Assembly: GCF_000231055.2 (NCBI RefSeq)
Contig: NZ_CM001466.1
Location: 1,542,900-1,606,899 of the forward strand
Origin: Saccharomonospora azurea NA-128
GTDB taxonomy: Bacteria > Actinomycetota > Actinomycetes > Mycobacteriales > Pseudonocardiaceae
Direction: 5' to 3'
Length of the DNA: 64,000 nt
Shown: piece by piece, positions 48,719 through 57,222 of the stretch
Numbering within the stretch: the stretch's first letter is position 1
Layout of the letters: every line of letters starts with the position of its first letter
Notes under the pieces: model-generated
Database searches by the model: none
What the model was told of the DNA's origin: nothing
What the model saw: the letters and a program-made list of their open reading frames with translations, nothing else
Translations under genes and position numbers: made by a program

Positions 48719-50650
48719 ATGCCGTTGAGCCTTCATCCCGTCATCGCCGACGTCACCCACCGCATTGCCGAACGCAGCGCCGCCACGCGGCAGGCCTACC
48801 TCGCGCGCGTCGAGAATGCCGCCGCCGAAGGTCCTGTACGCGCCGGGCTCGGCTGCAGCAACCTGGCCCACGGCTTCGCCGCGTGCTCGGGTCCCGACCT
48901 CCTCGCCGTGCGCGAGGCCCGCAAGCCCGGCATCGCGATCGTCTCGGCCTACAACGACCTCCTGTCGGCGCACCAACCGCTCGACGAGTTCCCCGCGTGG
49001 ATCAAGGACGCGGCACGGGAGGCCGGCGGGGTGGCGCAGTTCGCGGGCGGCGTGCCCGCGATGTGCGACGGCATCACGCAGGGCCGCTCCGGTATGGAGC
49101 TCTCGCTGTTCAGCAGGGACGTCATCGCGATGGCCACCGGTATCGCGCTGTCGCACGAGATGTTCGACGGCACGCTCCTGCTCGGCGTCTGCGACAAGAT
49201 CGTGCCCGGCCTCCTCATCGGCGCCCTCGCTTTCGGACACCTGCCCGCGATGCTGGTGCCGGCCGGTCCCATGGCCTCGGGACTGCCCAACAAGGAGAAG
49301 GCGCGCATCCGCCAGCTCTACGCCGAGGGCAAGGCGACGCGGGAGGACCTCCTCGACGCCGAGGCCGCGGCCTACCACTCACCCGGCACCTGCACCTTCT
49401 ACGGCACCGCGAACTCCAACCAGCTCGTGGTCGAGGTGATGGGCCTGCACCTACCCGGGGCGACCTTCGTCCAGCCCGGCACGCCGCTGCGCAAGGCACT
49501 CACGGAACAGGCCGCGCGCCGCATCGTGGAGATCACCAAGGGCGACGAGTACACGCCGATCGCCCATGTGATCGACGAGCGCAGCATCGTCAACGGGATC
49601 GTCGCGTTGCTCGCCACCGGCGGCTCGCAGAACCACACGCTGCACCTCGTCGCCATCGCCGCCGCGGCAGGCATCCAGCTCACCTGGGACGACTTCGCCG
49701 ACCTGTCGGCGGCCGTGCCGTTGCTCGCGAACGTCTACCCCAACGGCAGCGCCGACATCAACCACTTCCACGCCGCCGGAGGCGTCCAGGTACTCGTCGG
49801 GACCCTCCTGGACGCGGGCCTGCTGCACCCCGACGTGCAGACCGTCGCAGGCCCCGGACTGGACCGCTACCGCCAGGAACCGATCCTGGACGGCGACACG
49901 GTGACCTGGCGCGACGTGCCCACGGCCACGCTCGACGACACCGTGCTCCGCACCGCCGACAACCCCTTCGCCACCGAGGGCGGGCTTCGCATGGTCGACG
50001 GAAACCTCGGCCGCGCGGTCATCAAGGTCTCGGCCGTCGCACCGGAGAACCGTGCCGTGCGTGCCCCCGCGCGCGTCTTCTCCTCCCAGGCCGACTTCAC
50101 CCAGGCCTTCCGCGCGGGTGAGCTGAACCGCGACGTCGTCGTGGTGCTGCGCGACCAGGGCCCACGGGCGAAGGGGATGCCGGAACTGCACGCCCTGATC
50201 CCCGCACTCGGCGTGCTCATGGACCGTGGCCACCAGGTCGCTCTCATCACCGACGGGCGCATGTCCGGCGCCTCGGGCAAGGTTCCCGCCGCCATCCACG
50301 TCACCCCGGAATCCGCCGTGGGCGGTCCGCTGTCCAAGGTGGAGGACGGCGACGTCGTACACCTCGACGCCGACGCCGGCGTCCTCGAGGTGCTGGTGGA
50401 TGCGGCCACGCTGGCCGAACGGCGTCCGGCCACCCGGGCGACCGAGGACGAGTGGCTCGGCAACGGCCGCGAGCTCTTCGCCGCCCTGCGCAACACCGTG
50501 GGCCCCGCCGAACTCGGTGCGAGCGTCTTCGGAAGACTCTCCAATGGGATGGTCGGTGGAGCTCCCGGCGTCGCCGAGCCGACCGCATCGACGCCCACCG
50601 CGGCTCCCACGGACTCTTCGGACCTGGTCGACGTGAAAGGACGCGCATGA
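48719..50650 (+). CDS. edd: 6-phosphogluconate dehydratase Edd
   Basis: Entner-Doudoroff enzyme dehydrating 6-phosphogluconate to KDPG, with an Fe-S cluster. The 643 residues include [74 protein letters not shown]. The last about 35 residues (Ala/Thr/Pro-rich) extend beyond the usual length. ATG with GGAGACC upstream; ATGA overlap with eda. It is divergent from the sdh operon. No zwf or pgl gene is in the window. Confidence 0.95.
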   Translation: MPLSLHPVIADVTHRIAERSAATRQAYLARVENAAAEGPVRAGLGCSNLAHGFAACSGPDLLAVREARKPGIAIVSAYNDLLSAHQPLDEFPAWIKDAAREAGGVAQFAGGVPAMCDGITQGRSGMELSLFSRDVIAMATGIALSHEMFDGTLLLGVCDKIVPGLLIGALAFGHLPAMLVPAGPMASGLPNKEKARIRQLYAEGKATREDLLDAEAAAYHSPGTCTFYGTANSNQLVVEVMGLHLPGATFVQPGTPLRKALTEQAARRIVEITKGDEYTPIAHVIDERSIVNGIVALLATGGSQNHTLHLVAIAAAAGIQLTWDDFADLSAAVPLLANVYPNGSADINHFHAAGGVQVLVGTLLDAGLLHPDVQTVAGPGLDRYRQEPILDGDTVTWRDVPTATLDDTVLRTADNPFATEGGLRMVDGNLGRAVIKVSAVAPENRAVRAPARVFSSQADFTQAFRAGELNRDVVVVLRDQGPRAKGMPELHALIPALGVLMDRGHQVALITDGRMSGASGKVPAAIHVTPESAVGGPLSKVEDGDVVHLDADAGVLEVLVDAATLAERRPATRATEDEWLGNGRELFAALRNTVGPAELGASVFGRLSNGMVGGAPGVAEPTASTPTAAPTDSSDLVDVKGRA

Positions 50651-51288
50651 ACGCCGATGACCTGCTCGCCCTGTCCCCCGTGCTGCCCGTCGTGGTCCTG
50701 CACGATGCCGACCAGGCCGTCCCCACCGCGCGAGCCCTGCTCGCCGGTGGAGTGCGCGTGATCGAGCTGACGCTGCGCACCGACGCGGCGCTGGACGCCA
50801 TCCGGCGCGTCGCCTCCGAGGTTCCGGACGTGGTGGTGGGAGCGGGCACCGTGGTCACTCCGGACCAGGCACGGGCGGCGAAGGACGCGGGTGCGGCGTT
50901 CCTCGTGACCCCCGGCACCACCGACACGCTGCTCAGCGCCGCCGTCGACACCGGCCTGCCGGTGCTGCCCGGCGCCTCCACCGTGTCCGAAGCCATGCGG
51001 TTGGCCGAACACGGCTTCGATCGACTGAAGTTCTTCCCCGCCGAAGCCAGTGGTGGGGCCGCCGCGTTGTCCGCCATCGGAGGCCCGCTGCCGCAATTGC
51101 GCTTCTGCCCCACCGGAGGCATCACCCCGGCCGGCGCCCCGCGCTACCTGGCTCTTCCGAACGTGGCCTGTGTCGGAGGATCCTGGTTGACGCCGAAGGA
51201 CGCTCTCGCGGCGCGGGACTACGCGCGCATTGAGACACTGGCCAAGGAGGCCTCCACGCTCGGGTCGGAGGCCACGACGGCGACGTAG
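50647..51288 (+). CDS. eda: KDPG aldolase Eda
   Basis: Class I aldolase cleaving 2-keto-3-deoxy-6-phosphogluconate to pyruvate and glyceraldehyde-3-phosphate. The 213 residues carry the general acid/base E40 (VIELTLR), R44, the GAGTV and TPG loops, the Schiff-base Lys128 ([10 protein letters not shown]) and the phosphate loop PTGGIT. Coupled to edd by ATGA, completing the pathway pair. Confidence 0.95.
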   Translation: MNADDLLALSPVLPVVVLHDADQAVPTARALLAGGVRVIELTLRTDAALDAIRRVASEVPDVVVGAGTVVTPDQARAAKDAGAAFLVTPGTTDTLLSAAVDTGLPVLPGASTVSEAMRLAEHGFDRLKFFPAEASGGAAALSAIGGPLPQLRFCPTGGITPAGAPRYLALPNVACVGGSWLTPKDALAARDYARIETLAKEASTLGSEATTAT

Positions 51289-51332
51289 CGCACGCGGCGG
51301 GCACCCGTCGTGGAGGGAGGCCCGCCGAGAGC

Positions 51333-52775
51333 ATGTCGTGGGGCTGGTTCACCGCCGACGAGTACTGGCTCTCGCGGCTGGTCTTCCAGAAGATGCTGGC
51401 CGCGCTGTATCTGGTCGCGTTCGTCTGCGCGGTGAACCAGTTCCGCGCCCTGCTCGGTGAGCGGGGACTGCTCCCCATCCCGCGATTCCTGGAGCGCGTC
51501 GACTTCCGGCGCGCGCCGAGTCTGTTCCACCTGCACTACTCCGACCGGTTCTTCGCCGTGCTGGCCGGGTCCGGTGCCGTCGTGTCGGCCGCGTTGCTGG
51601 GCGGCGTCGCCGATCTTCTCCCGGTGTGGGGCTGCCTGCTGCTGTGGGCGGTGCCGTGGGTGCTGTACCTGTCGATCGTCAACGTCGGTCAGACCTGGTA
51701 CGCGTTCGGCTGGGAGTCGTTGCTGCTCGAAACCGGCTTCCTGGCGATCTTTCTGGGCCCCGCGCACACGAGCGTGCCGACGCTCGTGCTGTGGCTCCTG
51801 CTCTGGTTGCTGTTCCGCCTGGAGTTCGGTGCAGGGCTGATCAAGATGCGGGGCGACCGCTGTTGGCGCGATCTGACCTGCCTGTACTTCCACCACGAGA
51901 CCCAACCCATGCCGGGGCCGTTGAGCTGGCACTTCCACCACCTGCCGCGCTGGATGCACCGAGTCGAGGCCCTGGCCAACCACGGCGCCCAGCTGGTGGT
52001 GCCGTTCGTCCTCTTCGCTCCCCAACCCGCGGCCGGAGTGGCGGCGGGCATCGTGATCGTCACCCAGGGCTGGTTGATGATCAGCGGCAACTTCTCGTGG
52101 TTGAACGCCCTCACCATCACGTTGGCCGTCTCCGCGGTCAGCGGCACGGCTGTGGGTGTGTCGGCGCCGGACGATCTCACCGCGCCACCGCTCTGGTACG
52201 GCACCCTGATCATCGCCGTGACGGCCGGGATCGCGGTCCTGAGCTACTGGCCGGTGCGGAACCTGCTCGGGCGCGGGCAGGTGATGAACTACAGCTTCAA
52301 CCAGTTCCACCTCGTCAACACCTACGGCGCGTTCGGCAGCGTCACCCGCGACCGGTACGAAGTGATCGTCGAAGGCACCGACGCGGACGCCCTCAGTGCC
52401 GACACCGTGTGGCGCGAGTACGAGTTCAAGGGCAAGCCGGGAAATCCGTACCGGCGCCCGCCACAGGTGGCGCCGTATCACCTGCGGCTCGACTGGCAGC
52501 TGTGGTTCCTGTCGCTGTCACCTCGTTACGGAGGTCGATGGCTGCCCGTGTTCGTCCGGAAGCTCCTCGACGGCGACCCGGACGTGCGTCGCCTGCTACG
52601 CCACGACCCCTTCGACGGCCGCCCTCCGACATTCCTGCGCGCACGCCTGTTCCACTACCGGTTCACCACGCCCGCCGAGAAGGCCGAGACACGTGCGTGG
52701 TGGGTCAGGGAGCCCGTGGGCACGGTCGTCCGCACCTGTCGCCTCGGCACCGACGGCACTCCTGTGGTCGTGTGA
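51333..52775 (+). CDS. Lipase maturation factor (LMF1) family membrane protein
   Basis: 480 residues with about seven spans in the first 300 and a C-terminal soluble domain (about 318-480) typical of LMF1: [54 protein letters not shown]. In animals LMF1 helps secreted lipases fold; bacterial members are uncharacterised but frequent in actinobacteria. GGGAGG lies 12 nt upstream of the ATG, a long spacing. It follows eda but is probably functionally unrelated. Confidence 0.88.
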   Translation: MSWGWFTADEYWLSRLVFQKMLAALYLVAFVCAVNQFRALLGERGLLPIPRFLERVDFRRAPSLFHLHYSDRFFAVLAGSGAVVSAALLGGVADLLPVWGCLLLWAVPWVLYLSIVNVGQTWYAFGWESLLLETGFLAIFLGPAHTSVPTLVLWLLLWLLFRLEFGAGLIKMRGDRCWRDLTCLYFHHETQPMPGPLSWHFHHLPRWMHRVEALANHGAQLVVPFVLFAPQPAAGVAAGIVIVTQGWLMISGNFSWLNALTITLAVSAVSGTAVGVSAPDDLTAPPLWYGTLIIAVTAGIAVLSYWPVRNLLGRGQVMNYSFNQFHLVNTYGAFGSVTRDRYEVIVEGTDADALSADTVWREYEFKGKPGNPYRRPPQVAPYHLRLDWQLWFLSLSPRYGGRWLPVFVRKLLDGDPDVRRLLRHDPFDGRPPTFLRARLFHYRFTTPAEKAETRAWWVREPVGTVVRTCRLGTDGTPVVV

Positions 52776-52827
52776 CCGCCGCGACGGTGGCGTGCCACGA
52801 CCACAGGCCCGCAACCGTCCCTGCACC

Positions 52828-52920
52828 GCGGATACGCGTACGGGAAGTGCGGAGACGCGTATGCAGGTCGCGGACACGCGTACGGGAAGTGCGGACACGC
52901 GTGCGCAGGACGCGGACACG
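52828..52920. repeat. 21-bp tandem minisatellite between converging genes
   Basis: Four full units of 21 bp (52828, 52849, 52870, 52891) and a partial fifth running toward the recX stop. Each begins GCGGA(C/T/G)ACGCGT; units 1 and 3 end ACGGGAAGT, units 2 and 4 end GCAGGTC/GCAGGAC, so a 42-bp higher-order pattern exists. Each has an ACGCGT palindrome. Read on the minus strand it gives an apparent CPHFPYACPRPAYA-like peptide, an artefact. It lies between the LMF1-family gene and recX. Confidence 0.85.
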
Positions 52921-52923
52921 GTG

Positions 52924-53445
52924 TCAGGTGTCGACGTCGTCGAGCAGGGTCGATTCCGCTCCCGCGTCGCGGAGCTCGTCGCGGACGACACGGTAGGACA
53001 GGCCCTGGGGATAGCCCTTGCGCGCCAGCATGCCGATCAGGCGGCGGGTCGCCTTCTGCTCGTCGACGTCGCCCATCGTCCGGAGTTTCTTCCGCACCAG
53101 TTCCCGAGCGCGTTGCTCCTCGGCCTCGGCGTCGATCTCCCCCGCCGCCTCGGCCGCGATCTCCGGGTCGACGCCCTTGCGGCGCAGCTCGGCCACCAAC
53201 GCCCGGCGAGCGAGACCCCGGTAGGTGTGCCGGGATCGCACCCACATCTCCGCGAACGCGGCGTCGTCGACCAACCCCGCGTCGTCGAGCTTGCCGAGAA
53301 GCTTCTCACCGATGTCGTCGGCGAAGCCCTTCCGACGCAGAGCCTGACGCAACTCGTCCTTGGTCCGCGGACGCGCGGCCAGGAGGTCGAAACACACCTC
53401 CTTGGCCTTGCGCCACGCCTCGTCAGGCGGCAGTTCGCGCGTCAA
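52924..53445 (-). CDS. recX: RecA regulator RecX
   Basis: Protein of 173 residues that limits RecA filament growth. Consists of three-helix repeats with LLAARPRTKDELRQALRRKGF, AFAEMWVRSRHTYRGLARRALVAELRRKGV and LIGMLARKGYPQGLSYRVVRDEL. A TTG start 11 bp after the recA stop is used; no strong ribosome binding site is visible, which fits translation coupled to recA. Its stop codon is in the first part of the 21-bp repeat array. Confidence 0.92.
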   Translation of the reverse strand: MTRELPPDEAWRKAKEVCFDLLAARPRTKDELRQALRRKGFADDIGEKLLGKLDDAGLVDDAAFAEMWVRSRHTYRGLARRALVAELRRKGVDPEIAAEAAGEIDAEAEEQRARELVRKKLRTMGDVDEQKATRRLIGMLARKGYPQGLSYRVVRDELRDAGAESTLLDDVDT

Positions 53446-53456
53446 CGCGATCGCCG

Positions 53457-54494
53457 TCAGAAGTCGACGGGAGCGGGCGCGCCGTCCTCGCCCTCCTGGG
53501 CTCCGATGCCGAGTTTCTCCTTGATCTTCTTCTCGATCTCGTTGGCCACGTCCGGGTTCTCCCGCAGAAACCGGCGCGCGTTCTCCTTGCCCTGACCGAG
53601 CTGGTCGCCCTCGTACGTGTACCAGGCACCGGACTTGCGCACGATGGCCTGGTCGACCCCCATGTCGATCAACGAGCCCTCACGGGACACGCCGACGCCG
53701 TACAGGATGTCGAACTCGGCCTGCTTGAACGGCGGCGCGACCTTGTTCTTGACGACCTTGACCCGGGTGCGGTTGCCGACCGGCTCACCGCCGTCCTTCA
53801 GCGTCTCGATCCGGCGCACGTCGAGCCGGACGGAGGAGTAGAACTTCAGCGCCTTACCACCGGTGGTGGTCTCCGGGCTACCGAACATGACGCCGACCTT
53901 CTCGCGGAGCTGGTTGATGAAGATCGCCGTGGTGCCCGAGTTGTGCAACGCACCGGTGATCTTCCGCAGCGCCTGGCTCATCAACCGCGCCTGGAGACCC
54001 ACGTGGGAGTCGCCCATCTCGCCCTCGATCTCGGCACGCGGCACGAGAGCGGCGACGGAGTCGATGACCAGGATGTCGAGCGCACCGGACCGGATCAGCA
54101 TGTCGGCGATCTCCAACGCCTGCTCACCGGTGTCGGGCTGGGACACCAGCAGAGCGTCGGTGTCGACGCCCAGCGCCTTGGCGTACTCGGGATCGAGCGC
54201 GTGTTCGGCGTCGATGAAGGCCGCGACGCCCCCGGCCTTCTGTGCGTTGGCCACCGCGTGCAGCGCGACCGTCGTCTTACCCGACGACTCCGGGCCGTAG
54301 ATCTCCACGATGCGCCCCCGCGGCAGGCCGCCGATACCCAGCGCGATGTCCAGCGCGATGGCTCCCGTGGGAATGACCTCGACCGGCGGCCTGGTGTCCT
54401 CACCGAGCCGCATCACCGATCCCTTGCCGAACTGCTTGTCGATCTGGGCAAGGGCCAGGTCGAGCGCTTTGCCCTTGTCCGGTGCTGCTGCCAT
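53457..54494 (-). CDS. recA: Recombinase RecA
   Basis: DNA strand-exchange ATPase and co-protease for LexA cleavage; 345 residues. Walker [10 protein letters not shown] (67-75), the [19 protein letters not shown]1 region, the [36 protein letters not shown] block and the acidic end [12 protein letters not shown]. No intein. ATG at 54494 has AGGTGG 5 nt upstream; the GTG at 54503 would leave no spacing. Upstream lie a LexA box and a PafBC-type promoter. Confidence 0.98.
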   Translation of the reverse strand: MAAAPDKGKALDLALAQIDKQFGKGSVMRLGEDTRPPVEVIPTGAIALDIALGIGGLPRGRIVEIYGPESSGKTTVALHAVANAQKAGGVAAFIDAEHALDPEYAKALGVDTDALLVSQPDTGEQALEIADMLIRSGALDILVIDSVAALVPRAEIEGEMGDSHVGLQARLMSQALRKITGALHNSGTTAIFINQLREKVGVMFGSPETTTGGKALKFYSSVRLDVRRIETLKDGGEPVGNRTRVKVVKNKVAPPFKQAEFDILYGVGVSREGSLIDMGVDQAIVRKSGAWYTYEGDQLGQGKENARRFLRENPDVANEIEKKIKEKLGIGAQEGEDGAPAPVDF

Positions 54495-54597
54495 GGAATC
54501 CACCTCATCGGCTGCTCATCGGGCCCGAGTACGCGCAGTCGTGCATCGTGCAGACCTGCTGTCGGAGTCCGAGGGATGTCTGTGTTGTTCGGGTCCG

Positions 54598-54619
54598 ACG
54601 TTACGGGCGGGGTCGGACA
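54598..54619 (-). promoter_or_regulatory. PafBC (RecA-NDp)-type recA promoter
   Basis: On the minus strand TGTCCGAC-N8-TAACGT, resembling TGTCRGTG-N8-TANNNT, which drives LexA-independent DNA-damage induction in mycobacteria. About 105 bp before recA. Confidence 0.55.
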
Positions 54620-54678
54620 GTTCGCGGCCGGACCGGGCAGTTGTCCACAGCCTGACCGGATTGTGGACACCACGATAG

Positions 54679-54694
54679 CCGAACAGGTGTTCGA
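54679..54694. promoter_or_regulatory. LexA binding site (SOS box) of recA
   Basis: CCGAACAGGTGTTCGA, one mismatch from TCGAAC-N4-GTTCGA, 185 bp upstream of recA and just upstream of the PafBC-type motif. Confidence 0.82.
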
Positions 54695-54746
54695 CGTCGA
54701 CGCGACACTCCCCCACGGTGGTGAGCCACCGGCCCGACGGTCGCCG

Positions 54747-54941
54747 TCACCGCCGCTCGCGCGGCACGTCGAACTCCGCGCACACCTCGTGCCAGACCTC
54801 CTTGGCCGGAACACCCTCCCGGAGCGCCTGGTCGGCCGTCCGGCCCCCGAGACCGCTGAGCACGTGGTCGGACGCCAGGGTCTCGGCACGCATCGCGCCG
54901 AACTCCTCCGCCATGAGTCGCCGGAACACCGTGATTCGCAT
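54747..54941 (-). CDS. DUF3046 family protein
   Basis: Small protein of 64 residues: MRITVFRRLMAEEFG at the start, DHVLSGLGGRTADQALREG and VWHEVCAEFDVPRERR at the end. The family accompanies recA in many actinobacteria (Rv2738c). Function unknown; no membrane segment. ATG at 54941 with a weak ribosome binding site. It lies 252 bp upstream of recA, and the recA SOS box is between them. Confidence 0.85.
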   Translation of the reverse strand: MRITVFRRLMAEEFGAMRAETLASDHVLSGLGGRTADQALREGVPAKEVWHEVCAEFDVPRERR

Positions 54942-55004
54942 CGGCACCAGCGTAGTCATTCCCGCCGTCCCCACGGTGCACCCGGCAGGCCGTAGGGTTG
55001 TCAC

Positions 55005-55127
55005 ATGGTGTTGTCGCAGGCCTTCTCCGAGCTCCAGTCGACCGCGCTCACGCTGGCGTCGATCGCGGTGGTCGGCAGCGCGCTGGTCGTCCTGATCATC
55101 ACCGCACGCCGCAACCGGAGGAAGTGA
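55005..55127 (+). CDS. Small single-span membrane protein (40 residues)
   Basis: MVLSQAFSELQSTALTLASI followed by AVVGSALVVLIITARRNRRK: a short external N-terminus, one membrane span (about 17-33) and a positively charged RRNRRK end, predicted N-out/C-in. It was too short for routine gene calling but has GC-rich third positions throughout. A TAGGGT hexamer (54993-54998) sits 6 nt before the ATG with no ribosome binding site, indicating a leaderless mRNA. It converges with the Hsp70-like gene, 7 bp apart. Function unknown. Confidence 0.65.
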   Translation: MVLSQAFSELQSTALTLASIAVVGSALVVLIITARRNRRK

Positions 55128-55128
55128 A

Positions 55129-55146
55129 CCGGGCTCACTCGCCCGG
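55129..55146. terminator. Short hairpin between converging genes
   Basis: CCGGGC / GCCCGG stem with a 6-nt loop covering the Hsp70-like stop codon and the end of the small membrane gene. No U tract; weak. Confidence 0.4.
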
Positions 55147-57081
55147 CTGCACCGTCTTCTCGAAGTAGTCCGCCATGTCGTCCGGCGGAGTCGCCTCTCC
55201 GTCACCGGTGACGTTGACCTGGTAGACGAAGCCGGCGAGCGGGCGATCGTCCACGGTGAACACCAGGACCGACGAGTTGCGGCCCGCCGAGGCGGCGTAG
55301 CGGCCGGACAGGCCGTTGCCCTTCCACTCCGCCTGCACCTGGTCACCACCGCCCGTGCGGCTCAACAGACCGTCGGTGTACTGCTCGATGGTCTCGGTGG
55401 AGCCCGAGTGGATGTACGTGACCTGCGCGCCGGGCAGGCCCGGGGCCGCGCACGTCACCGTGACACCGAGCTCCTGCTCGTCGGGAGGCGCCGCCGCACC
55501 CTGCCCCATCCCCGGGGAGCAGTTGTTGTCCTTCGACACGCCGCCCGCGAGCTGGCGCAGGCACCCGGTGAAGCCCTCCTCGTCGGGGTCGCCGGGCTTC
55601 CGGCACTCCTGCGCCGTGTAGGTCGCGGCCGACGACGACGGCCAGAACACGAACGCGGCCACACCCCCGAGCACGGCCACGGCGGTGACGGCGGCGGCCA
55701 CGAGCCAGCCCGTGCGGCGCTTGCCCTTCGCGCCGTCACCGCCGGAGTTCGGCACCGACGGAAAGTGGGCGGGCTGGGTGCTCAGCGGACCGGAGGGCGG
55801 CCCGGAAGGAGGCCCGGAGACGGGGGCCGGGGAGTGCTGGCCGCCCGGGGCGCCGGGATAGGGCCCGGTGGGCCCGGAGTGGTACTGCGGTGTGGCCTGC
55901 TGGGGCGGCACCATCCCGGCCGGGGGCGAGTACGGGGCGGTGGTGGCCGCGACGGCCGGGCCCTGCGCACCGACCACGTCGCCGTCGACCTGCTGCGTGC
56001 GCATGCTGAGGCCGTCGGGGCCGACGTGGTGGGCGCCGAACGCCACCGCCGTCTCGGGCTGGTCGAGGCTGGAGGGCACGACGCCGAGCTTCTCCGCGAG
56101 CAGGCTGCCCACGAGCGGCAGGCGACTCGACCCGCCGACGAGGTAGATTCCGGCGAGCTGGTCGGGGGACAGACCGGCCGAGCGCACCGTGCGCGCGAGC
56201 AGCTCGACGCTGCGCAGCATCGTGGGCCGCACCAGCGCCTCGAGTTCCGCCCTCGTCACCAGCACGTCGGAGAACGGCTCCGGCATCGGAACCTCGGTCT
56301 GCGGGAGCCGGGAGAGGGCTTCCTTGGCGGCTTTCACGTCCTCCTGCAACGCCCTGCGGGCGCGGCGGTCGGCCGTCGACTCGGGGCGCAGGAGGCGCTG
56401 CCAACGCTGCGGGTCGCTGTGCGAGACCTCGCGGCCGACGTGCACCAGCAGGGCCTGGTCGACGTCGAGCCCGCCGAGGTCGGGCAGCCCGTCCTCGGCC
56501 AGCACCGTGAAACCGTTCGGCGTGGCACCGAGCACGGCGACGTCGAACGTGCCCGCACCCAGGTCGTAGACGGCGAGCGTCTGCCCGGGCGCGAGCCCCT
56601 TGCCCGGGAACGACGCGAAGTGTGCGGCGGCGGCGACCGGCTCGGGCACCAGCGTGATCGCGTTGCCCATGCCCGCGAGGCGGGCGGCGGAGAGCAGCAC
56701 GTTGCGGCGCACCGGCCCCCACTGGGCGGGGTGCGACAGGCGGACCTCCTCGGGCGGTTCCCCGCCGAGTTGCCGCACGGTCTCCTCCAGCACCCGGCGC
56801 AGCACGGCGGCCAGGGCCTCGTTGACCGGCACCACGTCGGTCCCGAGCAGGAGGGTCTGCTCGTCCACCCGTCGCTTGGGGTTGGGTTCGAAGCGGGTGG
56901 GATCGAGCCGGGCGCGGCGCTCGGCGTCCCGGCCCACCACGAGGCCTCCCTGCTCCTCGGCGAACACGGCCGACGGCATCGTGGCCGAACCGTCGACGTC
57001 GATGACCCTGGGTTGTCGCCCGTGTGCCGAGAGCACGGCTACAGTGTTCGACGTACCGAGATCGACGGACAGAATCCCCAC
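55135..57081 (-). CDS. Membrane-anchored Hsp70-like protein with external domain
   Basis: 648 residues. The N-terminal half (1-355) is an Hsp70 ATPase: phosphate-1 loop VDLGTSNT (6-13), DLGAGTFDVAVLG (173-185), VGGSSRLPLV (315-324). No substrate-binding domain follows. Instead there is a Pro/Gly/Gln-rich linker (375-450), a single span (about 459-480, GWLVAAAVTAVAVLGGVAAFVFW) and an external domain (485-648) with four Cys (493, 507, 521, 544) that could form two disulfides. The GTG at 57081 has GGGAG upstream. An open frame continues antisense through the Lhr gene but is an artefact. Divergent from lhr. Could couple cytoplasmic ATP state to an outside-facing domain; inference. Confidence 0.87.
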   Translation of the reverse strand: MGILSVDLGTSNTVAVLSAHGRQPRVIDVDGSATMPSAVFAEEQGGLVVGRDAERRARLDPTRFEPNPKRRVDEQTLLLGTDVVPVNEALAAVLRRVLEETVRQLGGEPPEEVRLSHPAQWGPVRRNVLLSAARLAGMGNAITLVPEPVAAAAHFASFPGKGLAPGQTLAVYDLGAGTFDVAVLGATPNGFTVLAEDGLPDLGGLDVDQALLVHVGREVSHSDPQRWQRLLRPESTADRRARRALQEDVKAAKEALSRLPQTEVPMPEPFSDVLVTRAELEALVRPTMLRSVELLARTVRSAGLSPDQLAGIYLVGGSSRLPLVGSLLAEKLGVVPSSLDQPETAVAFGAHHVGPDGLSMRTQQVDGDVVGAQGPAVAATTAPYSPPAGMVPPQQATPQYHSGPTGPYPGAPGGQHSPAPVSGPPSGPPSGPLSTQPAHFPSVPNSGGDGAKGKRRTGWLVAAAVTAVAVLGGVAAFVFWPSSSAATYTAQECRKPGDPDEEGFTGCLRQLAGGVSKDNNCSPGMGQGAAAPPDEQELGVTVTCAAPGLPGAQVTYIHSGSTETIEQYTDGLLSRTGGGDQVQAEWKGNGLSGRYAASAGRNSSVLVFTVDDRPLAGFVYQVNVTGDGEATPPDDMADYFEKTVQPGE

Positions 57082-57126
57082 CAGTTCTCCCTTGCCGAGG
57101 TTTGCGAGAAACCGCGGTGATGCTTT

Positions 57127-57145
57127 CACGTCGAGCCTCGACGTG
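57127..57145. promoter_or_regulatory. Perfect 19-bp palindrome between the Hsp70-like gene and lhr
   Basis: CACGTCGAGCCTCGACGTG: 9-bp arms around one central base, in the 141-bp divergent promoter region, 46 bp from the Hsp70-like start and 77 bp from lhr. Likely operator of an unknown regulator. Confidence 0.55.
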
Positions 57146-57222
57146 GCGACGCACCCGCCGCATTCCGCCGTGCCGATTCGCGTCCCGGGACGAAATGTCG
57201 GTGCGGCACGCATGATGGAGGC

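Noticed and set aside
52655-53245. Minus-strand protein with CPHFPYACPRPAY repeats
   Set aside because: It is the minisatellite and recX read in a wrong frame.
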